Origin: Archangium gephyra
GTDB lineage: Bacteria; Myxococcota; Myxococcia; Myxococcales; Myxococcaceae
Length of the DNA: 64,000 nt
Direction of reading: 5' to 3'
Assembly: GCF_001027285.1 (NCBI RefSeq)
Contig: NZ_CP011509.1
Coordinates: 5,030,501-5,094,500 of the forward strand
Numbering within the stretch: the stretch's first letter is position 1; every line of letters starts with the position of its first letter. The notes beneath the pieces are model-generated. The model saw nothing but the letters and a program-made list of their open reading frames with translations, was not told the origin of the DNA and searched no databases. The position numbers and the translations under genes were made by a program. Shown here piece by piece: positions 44,901 through 53,814 of the stretch.

Positions 44901-46693
44901 CAGGTGGCCCCTCCGGAAGCGGTGCACGTCCACTCCAGACCCGTCACCCCCGTGGGCACCGGCAGGGAGATGGGCGCATTGGCCGCCGTCAGCGGGCCGG
45001 TGTTGGAGACGGTGAAGGTGTAGGGCACGGTCGTGCCCGGCACCGAGGTCGTCACCCCATTGGTGAGGGTGGCCGTCAGGTCGACCGGGGCGCAGGCCGA
45101 CAGCGGAAGGGCGTCCAGCGACAGGGTGCCCGTCTCGCCCGTGGCCCCGAGGGTGGCGCCGTTGACGGGGAACTCGGTCACCGCGCTCGACGAGGTGGTG
45201 CCGCTCGCTCCACCCAGGACGGAGGTCGTCACGCCGCCACCCGACACCGCGATGAAGCCGCCACCGCCACCGCCGCCCGGGCCCTCGGCCTCGGCGGTGG
45301 TGATGAGCTGGTCACCGCCCTTGCCACCGTTGGCTTCCAGGGAGATGCCGCCGAGGCTGCTGCTGACGATGAGCACCGTGCCGCCACCGCCGCCGCCACC
45401 GGGCGCGTCGTTGTGGGTGTTGATGGTGCTACCCGCGACAGCACCGTTGGCGCGGATGTGGCCCGTGCCGGTGACGGTGTTGGAGATGAGGAAGACGAGG
45501 CCACCGCCGTTGGCGCCCGGCGCCGACGCGTTGTTGTTGCCATCTCCCGCGCCACCACCGCCGCCGAGGAAGAGGCGCTCGGAGGGTTTCTGGGTGAGCG
45601 GGCGTCCACCGTACCCGCCCACGGGCTGGCGGTTGTTGCCACCCCACAGGGCATTGCCCGGGGCCACGGTGAGCGCGTCCTGGTTGCTGGAGGAGTAGGT
45701 GTAGCCCCCGCGCCCGCCGCCCGATGAGTCGGTCCGCGCATTGCCATTGGCGATGTAGGCCGGGTCGAGCGCCCAGGCGGCGGCTCCGGTGACGCCGGCG
45801 CTCATGACGCCCTGGCCGCTCCATGCCTTTCCATTGAAGCCGTTGGCCCCACCGCCGCCGCCCGCGTTGTGCCCGTTGCCACCACCGCCGCCGTTGGCCG
45901 GCGCGCCTCGTCCGAAGCGCCCACCCAGGGTGGAGTAGGTGGCCGCGTTGCCGGCGATGCTCTCGCCCTTCTCGCCACCGGCCGTGGAGCTGCTGGAGGT
46001 GAAGATGGAGACCAGGGTCGCGGCGTCACTCGAATCAGGATCCAGGGCGCCGCCGCGGAAGCCCTGGCCGCTGGCGCTGATGTCACCGATGAGGGTGGTG
46101 GTGTCCTGCACGTGGAGCACCACCATGCCGCCGCGCGCTCCATTCCACGGCATCGCGGTGATGGAGGCCGCATCCGCCACGGTGAGGCGGGTGAGCTGGG
46201 GCACACGCACCACCTGCGTGTGTCCCGCCGCGCTGTAGCTGTTGCGCAGGCCGGCGCACGCCAGGCGCAGGGTGTTGCCAGACACCGAGCCCACGTAGGC
46301 GAACTCGTACTGCCCGGCGCCCCGGGGGTCCGTCACGGTGCCGTAGCTCGCCGTGTCCGAGGTGTCTATCGCCGCGCCCTGCATCTGGACGATGAGCACC
46401 AGGTCGCCCGCGGCCAGGGGACCGAAGCGCGTGCTGCCGAGGTCCGCGGCATTGACCAGCTCGAGCGAGGTGGCGCCCGCGCTCACGTCGGTCGCGACGG
46501 CGGCGTACTGGTTGAGCACCGTGTTGGCGGTGGTGACCGTCAGCTCACCGTCGTCGCCAAAGAGGGAGGCCTCCTGGTGCGAGGTGGACGGAGCAGGGGA
46601 GGACGGCAAGTCGGTCTGGCCGCAGCCGGCGGCCAGCAGACCGCAGAGCAGCGCAAGCCACGAGCGTGGCCTGGAGAGCGGATTCAGGGACAT
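41930..46693 (-). CDS. Very large OmpA-family lipoprotein with DUF11 and thrombospondin-3 repeats
   Basis: 1587 residues. Lipoprotein signal (RSWLALLCGLLAAGC). The N-terminal third is Gly-rich (nucleotides about 46500-45200), two DUF11 repeats follow (TFTVSNTGP, YSVDVTNAGP), then a Ca-binding Asp-rich repeat region (DSDDDGLLDGTEDADHDG). Around 43790-43680 sits a MYXO-CTERM-like tag (GSGCG, hydrophobic stretch LGFWAALVLLVFSRRP, basic end), directly followed by a signal-peptide-like helix ending FPAQAQ (43603). Then a beta-barrel-like domain, thrombospondin type 3 repeats (42720-42330) and an OmpA peptidoglycan-binding domain (IEGHTDSQGN, LSQRRANSVRRFL, ENNRRVEF). No good ribosome binding site; ATG 46693 is set by the signal peptide. 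It looks like two fused proteins. Confidence 0.9.
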   Translation of the reverse strand: MSLNPLSRPRSWLALLCGLLAAGCGQTDLPSSPAPSTSHQEASLFGDDGELTVTTANTVLNQYAAVATDVSAGATSLELVNAADLGSTRFGPLAAGDLVLIVQMQGAAIDTSDTASYGTVTDPRGAGQYEFAYVGSVSGNTLRLACAGLRNSYSAAGHTQVVRVPQLTRLTVADAASITAMPWNGARGGMVVLHVQDTTTLIGDISASGQGFRGGALDPDSSDAATLVSIFTSSSSTAGGEKGESIAGNAATYSTLGGRFGRGAPANGGGGGNGHNAGGGGGANGFNGKAWSGQGVMSAGVTGAAAWALDPAYIANGNARTDSSGGGRGGYTYSSSNQDALTVAPGNALWGGNNRQPVGGYGGRPLTQKPSERLFLGGGGGAGDGNNNASAPGANGGGLVFLISNTVTGTGHIRANGAVAGSTINTHNDAPGGGGGGGTVLIVSSSLGGISLEANGGKGGDQLITTAEAEGPGGGGGGGFIAVSGGGVTTSVLGGASGTTSSSAVTEFPVNGATLGATGETGTLSLDALPLSACAPVDLTATLTNGVTTSVPGTTVPYTFTVSNTGPLTAANAPISLPVPTGVTGLEWTCTASGGATCPAASGTGALSTNVTLPPGGSLTYALNAAVSPSATGTLVVTGSIGVPADVSDFAPENNSASDSDTLAFPQADLSVTLTEQTEPAVEGVPFTYSVDVTNAGPSTASNVVVTFPVPAGSTFVSGTGTGWSCAEAAGVVTCTLPSQPPGGAPALSLRVIPTTGGSSIDATVSVGSDTADPAPGNNTDSVTVSVASDSDNDGIGDAEELAIGTDPNDPDSDDDGILDGIEVNTGGTNPLDDDSDDDGLLDGTEDADHDGVVDPNETHPRDADTDDDGLQDGTEQGLTTPQGSDTNLTVFVPDSDPGSKTNPLDADSDDDGLLDGQEDADHDGQVDSTESDPLNPDTDGGGVNDGVEAGRGTSPLNAWDDNELQVVGSGCGATGPGNLPSLGFWAALVLLVFSRRPGALARRASRAASGGVAALGAVAVLVSGFPAQAQTPSLSTAIDAQQFKPAPGKEDVLGLHGAGVPGHLRWRAGLFLNYADDPLVIINPANDALITRLVDNQLGFDLVGAVGLGERFEVGLTLPIALQQSVTAITPTGNRDTAWGGGLGDLRLVPKVMLLESEGLRLGLALPLILPTGGASDFRGQAGLGLQPRLSADYTLSGGTRLMANLGANLRERQELLNLSVGPELTYGVGAAIPFEIQSHRFTGLASLAGAAGLGASTRTQREELPLELQGAIQYRFTPKLLATLGVGRGIIRGYGMPAIRILGGLSWTEEDPPKKEPTPVVIDIDTDGDGLTDGQDQCPNEPEDKDGFQDEDGCADPDNDQDGVVDTADKCPNEPEDKDGFQDEDGCPDPDNDEDGLTDGQDKCPLKPEDKDGFQDEDGCPDPDNDRDGIADGQDKCPNEAEVINGTNDEDGCPDEGKGKVQVTAGKILILEKVYFATNKDVVLPRSFPLLQQVAAVLRANPQLTKVRIEGHTDSQGNDASNLDLSQRRANSVRRFLVEQGIAAERLEAVGYGETKPVDTNKTAAGRENNRRVEFTILETAEEAK

Positions 46694-46831
46694 GGGGAGG
46701 GTTCTGGTTGATGCGCTTCCGGTAGAAGCAGGTTCACCGCGCGTATTGCATGCGGCGGGCCATCTCTGTCCAGGAGAAACCGGGGGCGCGGAGTTCACCG
46801 GGATGCACTCAACGCGCCCTATGTCCGTTCT

Positions 46832-46878
46832 GACACGTCAACGGGGATGCCTGACACGTCAACGGGACACGTCAACGG
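46832..46878. repeat. Three direct repeats upstream of the OmpA-family gene
   Basis: GACACGTCAACGG occurs three times (46832, 46853, 46866; steps of 21 and 13). Each holds TGACACGTCA or a one-base variant, itself an inverted repeat TGAC-AC-GTCA. They lie about 140-185 bases before ATG 46693, in the gap after the lipoprotein gene, and may be a regulator-binding array. Confidence 0.65.
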
Positions 46879-46892
46879 AGCCGCTGCCTCGC

Positions 46893-47930
46893 TCAGGGCC
46901 TGGCGAGGCCGATACGGACCTCGGTGTCCACCTGCAGCTCGTCGGCGGCGTCTGCGCCCTCGCCCTGCTCACCGAACGTCACGGCCGTCTTCTGCAACGC
47001 CTCACCTTGCTCGGGGGTGATCGCGCGCATGTCGAGATTCCACGTGCCCGTCTCGGAGGACTTGAATGACTTGACCGTCGCGGAGTAGCCCTCGGGCATG
47101 GCCTCCGTCGTGACCTCCGGGTTCGCGACGAGCTCCTCCAGCTCCATGGAGACCTTGACCTTGTCCCCGTTACGGGATTCGAGCCTGTAGGTCGCACTCT
47201 GCAGCAGGTCCATGCCGGAGCCCGGCGTCCGGGTGAGCACCTGCCACGTGGCTCCGATGCCGATGGGCTCGTCAGGCAACGGAGTGGTGACCTCCGCCCA
47301 GAGTGTCTCGGCGAGGTCATGGAGTGTCGCCTCGTCCTCCGGATCGGGGTCCTCCGGCAACGCATACTCCACCTGGCTGATGTATCCCTTGGGACTCATC
47401 ACGAAGCTCACACTCAGCCCCTTCATCTGGGCCAGGTCGGGGTCCACCTCGTTCTCGATCTTCTCATCCTCCAGGCTGCCGTTCGTGTTGTCGCCCTTGG
47501 CGTCGAGATGCGCCAGCCTGGCCTTGATCTTCCACTCCGCGCCGGTCTGCTCGAGCGGCGTGAGATCGAGTAACACCTCCAGGCTGGGCAACTTGAGCTG
47601 GGGGGCGGTGTGCTCGGCATGGCGCAGGCTCCGGGTCATGTTGAAGCTCATCCGGAGCTGTTCGGTTCTACCCGTGGCGAGCGTGTAGCTGATGTCACTC
47701 CTCGGCTGCGCGCCTGCGTCGAGCAGCTTGACGACCTGCTTGAGCGCATTCTCCTGGGAGATGGGCAGGAGCTTGTCGGCCTCTCCCGCCTGGAGCACAC
47801 CATTCGGTGTGGAAGGCAGCGCGATCCCTTCATGGCTGGAGGAGGGGGCCATCTGCTGGGGCTGTGCGGTCCGGCAGGCGGAGGCGGACAGGGCGAGCAG
47901 CAGGAGCAGCGGAAGTCGAGCGCGTGGCAT
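46893..47930 (-). CDS. Lipoprotein of unknown function (DUF6263-like)
   Basis: 345 residues with lipoprotein signal LLLLLALSASAC (Cys19). The mature part is one long beta-rich domain (LRMSFNMTRSLRH, LSVSFVMSPKGYISQVEYALP, IGIGATWQVLTRTPGSG), with the pattern of the DUF6263 lipoproteins that are frequent in myxobacteria; this match is from memory and moderate. It lies 30 bases after the phospholipase-like gene and is probably cotranscribed with it. Confidence 0.75.
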   Translation of the reverse strand: MPRARLPLLLLLALSASACRTAQPQQMAPSSSHEGIALPSTPNGVLQAGEADKLLPISQENALKQVVKLLDAGAQPRSDISYTLATGRTEQLRMSFNMTRSLRHAEHTAPQLKLPSLEVLLDLTPLEQTGAEWKIKARLAHLDAKGDNTNGSLEDEKIENEVDPDLAQMKGLSVSFVMSPKGYISQVEYALPEDPDPEDEATLHDLAETLWAEVTTPLPDEPIGIGATWQVLTRTPGSGMDLLQSATYRLESRNGDKVKVSMELEELVANPEVTTEAMPEGYSATVKSFKSSETGTWNLDMRAITPEQGEALQKTAVTFGEQGEGADAADELQVDTEVRIGLARP

Positions 47931-47960
47931 GGGATTCCTCGTCAGGGTGGAGCGCGGCCC

Positions 47961-49856
47961 CTACTTCCACGGGAGCACGGAGAACTCGTACGCCGGCAAG
48001 CCGTGCTCCTCGCACACGAGACGGCCTTTTCCCTCGTCGAACTGATAACCCTTCTCGCCCTTCTGGAGCGCGTAGCGCAGGGTCGTGGACTTCCCCCCGA
48101 ACCACCCCAGCACGGAGTTGAGCGTCGAGGAGCCTGAGTAGGCCGCGAGGTAGATGGGATCGATGACGCGCCGCTTTCCATCGATGCTCGGCAGTTGGCT
48201 GTCCGTGGGGGCCAGCGGCATTCCGAGGAAGGCCGCGATGGGGTTGCGGTAGGTCGTCAGACGCCAGCGGCCTCCTCCATTCTCGCCGGGGCCGTAGCAG
48301 AACTCGGAGTTGCCGTAGCAGGCCCGCCGCAGCTCGGTGGGGATGTACTGGAGGGCAGCGAAGTACCGGGCCCGGTTGTTCTCGAGGCCACGGTAGGTCG
48401 CGTCGAGCCGGGTGACGCCGCCAGCCTTCATCACGGAATAGGCGTCGAGCAACGAGCGGAGCCCCACCTGCACCGCCTCCGAGGAGTTCTTGAAGAGCTC
48501 CGCGCTATAGGGGGGACCCGGATCCACATCGGGCTGCTCGGGATTGCGGCGTCCGAAGAGCCGGGAGTCGCCGTAGATGTAGAACTCGGTCCCCGCGAGG
48601 GTGCGGCCCTGCGCTCCGTTCTTGTTGAACGAGGAGTGCCCGGACTCCTCCCACTTCGCCCACAAGGCATAGGGTTTCTTCAACTTCATGGACGTCAACT
48701 TGACGGACGTCGGGGCCCAGCTGGAGCTGGGTGCGTCGAGCTCCTCCTTGCCGCTGGCGATGTCTCCGAGGACTCCCAGCTCGGCCACCCGCGTCCCCCA
48801 GACGCGCAGGGGGTTCTGCTCGTACCCCGGCACCCCGCTCCAGATCTCCTGGGTGGAGGCCTTGCGGTTCACCACCATGTGGCCCGGCGAGAAGAGGTCG
48901 GTGATGCTGTGCAGCCCGTTGGCCTCGTAGTGAATGGCCTTCCACAGGGAGGTCGGGTCGTTGTTCTTCACCGCCAGCATCGCGTGGCGGAGCGCCAGCC
49001 GGTGCATGGCGACGTACCAGGACACCGCTACATCCGAGAAGTGCCAGTCGTTGACACCGGCCAGGCGCATCATCTCATCGCCCCACCAGCCGAACTTGTC
49101 CGACTGGGGTTGCGAGTCTTTTTCGTAAGGCTCCCAGCCGGTCGCGGAGTTGCCCAGCAGATCGATGGGGGGCGTCACGCCGTGCGCGAAGGAGCGGAGG
49201 TAGCCGTGAACGGTCTTCGCGGTGTCATCAGGAAGGACGTTGTCGGTGAGCAGACAATCGTGCCGCTTCTCGTCGCAGGTGACCGCCTTGCGATAATCAC
49301 CGTAGAGGGCGACCAGATCGCCAAACGTGAAGTACGTCCCCTTCTTGCCATCCGCGGTGCCCACCCAGACGACCAGGGGCTCGAGGGACTTCAGCGTCGT
49401 GTCGTCCTGCCGCGGGATGTAGAGGGTCTTGTTGAAGTCCTGGTCCTTGTCCTGACCCAGAGGTGTCGTGACGCTGTGGAGCCCCTGGGCTTGCGTCTTG
49501 TACTTCCGGTTCTCCTCGAGCCCCCAGGACTTGTAGCAGCGCTGCCATTCGTACGTCACCAGCTCGGGCTGCTGACCCGGGATGAAGCCGGACCCCTCGC
49601 TCTCGCAGTTCGACGGCGGACCGACGGTGGCGTCGTAGCTCTTCAGCAGCGGAACCTGGCTCCGGGTCCTGTTCAGATTGCCAAAGACCCCGCAGCCCCA
49701 CCTCCCGTTCTGGACGGGTGCTCCGGCGCGCTGGAGGGACTCGCAGGTGGCGGCCACGGCGGCGCCCTTGTCACCAATGAGCTTGTGCTCCTCCGAGTTG
49801 TAGGCAAGGGCAGGCACGCCCAGACACACGATCACGAGCGACGCGGTCCACCGCAT
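47961..49856 (-). CDS. Secreted zinc-dependent phospholipase C/S1-P1 nuclease-like protein
   Basis: 631 residues with a Sec signal (MRWTASLVIVCLGVPALAYN). The candidate metal site is NDWHFSDVAVSWYVAMHRLA followed by HYEANGLHSITDLFSPGHM: the spacing LHxxxDxxxPxH fits the zinc site of bacterial phospholipase C/alpha-toxin and S1-P1 nucleases. The first mature residues (YNSEEHKLIGDKGA) resemble their N-terminus, where the first residues bind zinc. It is far longer than those enzymes (about 250-370); the remainder is unassigned. CAGGAG lies before ATG 49856. A secreted lytic enzyme would suit a predatory bacterium, but activity is inferred. Confidence 0.7.
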   Translation of the reverse strand: MRWTASLVIVCLGVPALAYNSEEHKLIGDKGAAVAATCESLQRAGAPVQNGRWGCGVFGNLNRTRSQVPLLKSYDATVGPPSNCESEGSGFIPGQQPELVTYEWQRCYKSWGLEENRKYKTQAQGLHSVTTPLGQDKDQDFNKTLYIPRQDDTTLKSLEPLVVWVGTADGKKGTYFTFGDLVALYGDYRKAVTCDEKRHDCLLTDNVLPDDTAKTVHGYLRSFAHGVTPPIDLLGNSATGWEPYEKDSQPQSDKFGWWGDEMMRLAGVNDWHFSDVAVSWYVAMHRLALRHAMLAVKNNDPTSLWKAIHYEANGLHSITDLFSPGHMVVNRKASTQEIWSGVPGYEQNPLRVWGTRVAELGVLGDIASGKEELDAPSSSWAPTSVKLTSMKLKKPYALWAKWEESGHSSFNKNGAQGRTLAGTEFYIYGDSRLFGRRNPEQPDVDPGPPYSAELFKNSSEAVQVGLRSLLDAYSVMKAGGVTRLDATYRGLENNRARYFAALQYIPTELRRACYGNSEFCYGPGENGGGRWRLTTYRNPIAAFLGMPLAPTDSQLPSIDGKRRVIDPIYLAAYSGSSTLNSVLGWFGGKSTTLRYALQKGEKGYQFDEGKGRLVCEEHGLPAYEFSVLPWK

Positions 49857-50138
49857 AGCGGGAAGCTCCTGGCGACGGCGGCGCGAGAGAACAAAGGCCG
49901 TCGGCAATGGCTCGGAACGCTAGGGGGCGTTGCAATGGAGTGTCAAATGCCGGCGGCGCTCCAGGCCGGCCGCCACCCTGGACCGCGTGCGGGGTGCCGC
50001 TTCTTTCGCGGCGGGTGCGGCTTCCACGTCATCGGAGTGACCGCTCAGCCTCTTCTCGCGACCGCTCACCCGGGCTCCCCCGGATCCTTGACCGCCGGTC
50101 CGTAGTCTGCGCTCCGTCATCTCCCAGGGAGGAAGCGG

Positions 50139-51647
50139 ATGGATGCGAGGCCTGTCAGACAGCCGGACCCGATGCAGGTGGCCCCGGTGCTGCCCCCAGC
50201 GCGCGAGGGCACTCCGGTCCCGCGCACGGTGCTGTTGGTGAATCCTTTCTATCCCAAGGACGTGAACGCGAGCTTCGGCAAGCACGTGCTCACGCCCACG
50301 CTCGCGCTCACCAGCCTCGCCGGAGCCACGCCACCCGAGTGGCGCGTGCGTTACTGGGACGAAAACCTGCTGCAAGGCGCCCCACCCATGGAGGAGGTGC
50401 CGCGGGTGGTGGGCATCACCGTGCACCTCACCTTCGCCCAGCGCGCCTATGCGCTGGCCGCCTGGTTCAAGGCACACGGCTGCATCGTGGTGCTGGGGGG
50501 CCTGCACGCCCTGTCCTGTCCGGACGAGGTCCAGGCGCACGCGGACGCCATCTGCGTGGGCAACGGCGTGCCCGTCTGGCCGCGGATTCTACGGGACATC
50601 GAGCGCGGGGAGCTCCAGCCCCGCTACAGCGCCGAGTACCGCGACTACGCCGCCGACCCTCCGCCGGACCGGAGCATCCTGCCGGACTACGGTTTTCTCA
50701 CCCCCGCCTCGCTCATCGCCACGCAGGGCTGCCACAACCGGTGTGACTTCTGCTACCTGGCCACGGGCGACACGCGCATCAAGTACCAGATGCGCACCCC
50801 GGCCCAGGTGGCCGAGGACTTCCGTTCCACGGGCGCGCCCTATGGCGTCTTCGTGGACAACAACCTCGGCTCGAGCCGCCGCTACCTGCGCGAGCTGTGT
50901 CAGGCCCTGGCCCCGCTGGAGAAGATCTGGAGCGCCGCCGTCACCCTGGATGTGACAGACGATCCTTCCCTGGTACGGGAGATGGCGCTCGCCGGGTGCA
51001 CGGGCGTCTTCATCGGCTTCGAGAGCCTGACCGACGACAACCTCCGCGCGGCGGGAAAGAAGAGCCCGCGTGCCGAGGATTACGCCCAGCGCGTGGAGCT
51101 CTTCCACCGCAATGGCATCCAGGTGAATGGCAGCTTCGTGCTGGGCTTCGACCATGATCGGCCGGAGGTCTTCGAGAACCTGGCGCGCTGGATAGAAGAC
51201 ACCCGCATGGAGTGCGCCACCTTCCACATCCTCACGCCCTATCCGAACACGCCGCTGTTCCGCCGCATGGAGGCCGAGGGGCGGCTGCTGCACCAGGACT
51301 GGTCTCTCTACGACACGGCGCACTGTGTCTTCCGCCCCAAGCACATGAGCCCCCAGGAGCTGGAGGCCGGCTATGCGTGGATCTACCGGCGGCTCTTCTC
51401 GCTCTCCTCCATCTGGGCGCGCAGGCCCCGGCAGGCCAGCGCCGTGCTGCCGTACCTGGCGATGGCGCTGCTCTACAAGCGCAGCAACTTCCTGTGGCGC
51501 TTCCTCATCCGCCACCGCCTCACGCACAAGGTGTGGTCACCGCTGGTGCACCTCACCCGCCTGCGCCACCTGCGCTACCGCCGGCGGCTGGCGCGCGAAG
51601 GCTCGCTGCCAGGGCACATGGTGTCCCCCATCCGCCCCAGCGTGTAG
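50139..51647 (+). CDS. B12-binding-domain radical SAM protein
   Basis: 502 residues. N-terminal cobalamin-binding-like domain (VLLVNPFYPKDVN, VVGITVHLTFAQRAYALA, VLGGLHALSCPDE), then a radical SAM core with the cluster motif QGCHNRCDFCYLA (Cys198, Cys202, Cys205), VDNNLGSS, GFESLTDDNL and GSFVLGFDHD. The C-terminus is basic with a possible amphipathic or membrane-near region. AGGGAGGAAGCGG precedes ATG 50139. Relatives such as BchE- and HpnJ/HpnP-like enzymes act on lipids or tetrapyrroles; the substrate here is unknown. Single gene, convergent with kup. Confidence 0.9.
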   Translation: MDARPVRQPDPMQVAPVLPPAREGTPVPRTVLLVNPFYPKDVNASFGKHVLTPTLALTSLAGATPPEWRVRYWDENLLQGAPPMEEVPRVVGITVHLTFAQRAYALAAWFKAHGCIVVLGGLHALSCPDEVQAHADAICVGNGVPVWPRILRDIERGELQPRYSAEYRDYAADPPPDRSILPDYGFLTPASLIATQGCHNRCDFCYLATGDTRIKYQMRTPAQVAEDFRSTGAPYGVFVDNNLGSSRRYLRELCQALAPLEKIWSAAVTLDVTDDPSLVREMALAGCTGVFIGFESLTDDNLRAAGKKSPRAEDYAQRVELFHRNGIQVNGSFVLGFDHDRPEVFENLARWIEDTRMECATFHILTPYPNTPLFRRMEAEGRLLHQDWSLYDTAHCVFRPKHMSPQELEAGYAWIYRRLFSLSSIWARRPRQASAVLPYLAMALLYKRSNFLWRFLIRHRLTHKVWSPLVHLTRLRHLRYRRRLAREGSLPGHMVSPIRPSV

Positions 51648-51678
51648 CGCTCCCATTCATCGGCCCCCGTGGCCAGGC

Positions 51679-53583
51679 CTACAGCTCCACCTGGGTGCCC
51701 AGCTCCACGACGCGGTTGGGCGGGATGCGGAAGAAGGCGGTGGCCGAGCGGGCATTGCGGCTCATGGCGACGAAGAGGGCCTCGCGCCAGCGCGCCATGC
51801 CCGGCTTCTTGGTGACGATGATCGTCTCGCGCCCCAGGAAGAACGTCGTCCCCATGAGGTTGAACTGCAGGCCCTTCTCGCGCACCCGCTTGAGGATGTC
51901 CGGGATGCTCGGGTCCTCCATGAAGCCATAGCGCGCGTACACGCGCTTGAGGCCCAGCTCGTGCGGCTCCAGGGACTCCACCGTCACGCGCTCCTCGGGC
52001 GGCACGTGGGGCACGTCCGCGCCCTGGATGGTGAGGAGCACCGTCTGCTCGTGCAGCACCTTGTTGTGCTTGAGGTTGTGCAGCAGCGCGCTGGGAGCCA
52101 CCTCCGCGTTGCTCGTCATGAAGATGGCCGTGCCGGGCACGCGCACCGGCGGGTGCTCGCCGAAGCTCGACAGCAGATCCTTGAGCGAGAAGGCCGTGGC
52201 GCGCAGCCGCTCGCCCACCAGCTCCCGGCCCCGCTTCCACGTCGTCATCAGGGTGAAGATGATGAGGCCGAGCGTGAGCGGGAACCAGCCGCCATCGGGA
52301 ACCTTCACCGCGTTGGCGCCCAGGAAGGACAGATCAATGGCCAGGAAGAGCCCCGTCACCGGCAGCGCCACCGCGCGCCTCACCTTCCAGCGCTCGCGGG
52401 CCACCACGTACGCCAGCACCGTGGTGATGGACATGGCGGCCGTGGTGGCCATGCCATAGGCCGCCGCCAGGTTGCTCGAGGAGCGGAAGGTGAGCACCAG
52501 CACCAACACGCCCGCGAGCATCAGCCAGTTGATTCCGGGCAGGTAGATCTGCCCCTCCTCCTGCGCCGAGGTGTGCACCACCTCCAGGCGCGGGCTGTAG
52601 CCCAGCTGGATGGCCTGGCGGGTGATGCTGAAGGCGCCGGAGATGAGCGCCTGGCTGGCGATGCTGGCCGCCAGCGTGGCGAGCGCCACCATGGGGTAGA
52701 GCAGCTGCGTGGGGACGAGCTGGTAGAAGGGGCTGTCCGCGGTGGGGTTGCGCAGCAGCAGCGCGCCCTGGCCGAAGTAGTTGAGCAGCAGCGCGGGCAG
52801 CGCCACCGCGAACCACGCGATGCGGATGGGCCGGCGGCCGAAGTGGCCCATGTCCGCGTAGAGCGCCTCGCCTCCGGTGATGACGAGGATGACCACGGCG
52901 AGCAGCAGGAAGCCGTGCAGTCCATTGTGGAGGAAGAAGCTCACGGCGTAGCCGGGCCACACCGCTCGCAGCACCCCTGGCAGCTCCAGGATGGAGCGCG
53001 CCCCCAGCGTGCCGATGGTGACGAACCACAGCAGCATCATCGGCCCGAAAATCTTCCCCACGCTGCCCGTGCCGTGGCTCTGCATGACGAACAGGGCCAC
53101 GAGGATGACGAGCGTGAGCGGCACCACGTAGGGCTCGAGCCCGGGGGTGGCCACGACGAGGCCCTCGGTGGCGGACAGCACGGAGACGGCCGGGGTGATG
53201 ATGCCGTCACCGTAGATGAGGCCCGCGCCAAAGAGCGCCATCCACACCAGCACGCGGCGGTCGCGGCTCGGGTTGCCACCGGCGGTGCGGTGCATGATGA
53301 GCGCCATGAGGGCCAGCATGCCGCCCTCTCCGCGGTTGTCCGCGCGCATGACGAACGCCAGGTACTTCACCGAGATGACGAAGATGAGGGACCAGAAGAA
53401 CAGGCTGAGCACCCCCAGGATGTTGGCGGGCGTGGGCTCGATGGCATGCGGCCCATGGAAGCACTCGCGCAGCGCGTACAGGGGGGAGGTGCCGATGTCT
53501 CCGTAGACGACGCCCAGTGCTCCCAGCGCGAGCAGCGCGAGGCGGCGGGGTGAGTCGGGTTCGGAGTCGTGGGAGGAGTGCAC
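51679..53583 (-). CDS. kup: Low-affinity potassium uptake protein Kup
   Basis: 634-residue integral membrane K+ transporter. N-terminus LALLALGALGVVYGDIGTSPLYALRE is the family hallmark, followed by GEGGMLAL, SVLSATEGL, GGEALYADMGHFGRRPIRIAW and the cytosolic C-terminal domain. About 12 helices are seen. GTG 53583 is used as start, since the conserved region begins 12 residues later. Divergent from the glutaminase gene. Confidence 0.96.
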   Translation of the reverse strand: MHSSHDSEPDSPRRLALLALGALGVVYGDIGTSPLYALRECFHGPHAIEPTPANILGVLSLFFWSLIFVISVKYLAFVMRADNRGEGGMLALMALIMHRTAGGNPSRDRRVLVWMALFGAGLIYGDGIITPAVSVLSATEGLVVATPGLEPYVVPLTLVILVALFVMQSHGTGSVGKIFGPMMLLWFVTIGTLGARSILELPGVLRAVWPGYAVSFFLHNGLHGFLLLAVVILVITGGEALYADMGHFGRRPIRIAWFAVALPALLLNYFGQGALLLRNPTADSPFYQLVPTQLLYPMVALATLAASIASQALISGAFSITRQAIQLGYSPRLEVVHTSAQEEGQIYLPGINWLMLAGVLVLVLTFRSSSNLAAAYGMATTAAMSITTVLAYVVARERWKVRRAVALPVTGLFLAIDLSFLGANAVKVPDGGWFPLTLGLIIFTLMTTWKRGRELVGERLRATAFSLKDLLSSFGEHPPVRVPGTAIFMTSNAEVAPSALLHNLKHNKVLHEQTVLLTIQGADVPHVPPEERVTVESLEPHELGLKRVYARYGFMEDPSIPDILKRVREKGLQFNLMGTTFFLGRETIIVTKKPGMARWREALFVAMSRNARSATAFFRIPPNRVVELGTQVEL

Positions 53584-53814
53584 GGTGAGGCTGACCTCGA
53601 GAAGCGCGGGCCGGCCCGTGGCCGCCCGCTGAAGCCCTCTGCCTTAGCGCACCCGCGTTCCCGAGGCATCAACTCCAGAAAGGAAGGGGAAAGGGCAGTA
53701 AAAACAGGACCTTCCCGCGTTGGCTCAGCCCTTGCGTGGGAGGGGACTCGTCCATGGAGCGCCCTGTGGACCCTCGGCCTGGAGCGAAGTAAGCGCCCGG
53801 GGAGAGGGCACGGC

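Noticed and set aside
40679-45727. Very long plus-strand open frame opposite the OmpA-family gene
   Set aside because: It is the antisense frame of a high-GC gene: low complexity, rich in Arg/Gly/Val/Leu, no domain, and the minus strand has clear lipoprotein, DUF11, TSP3 and OmpA motifs.
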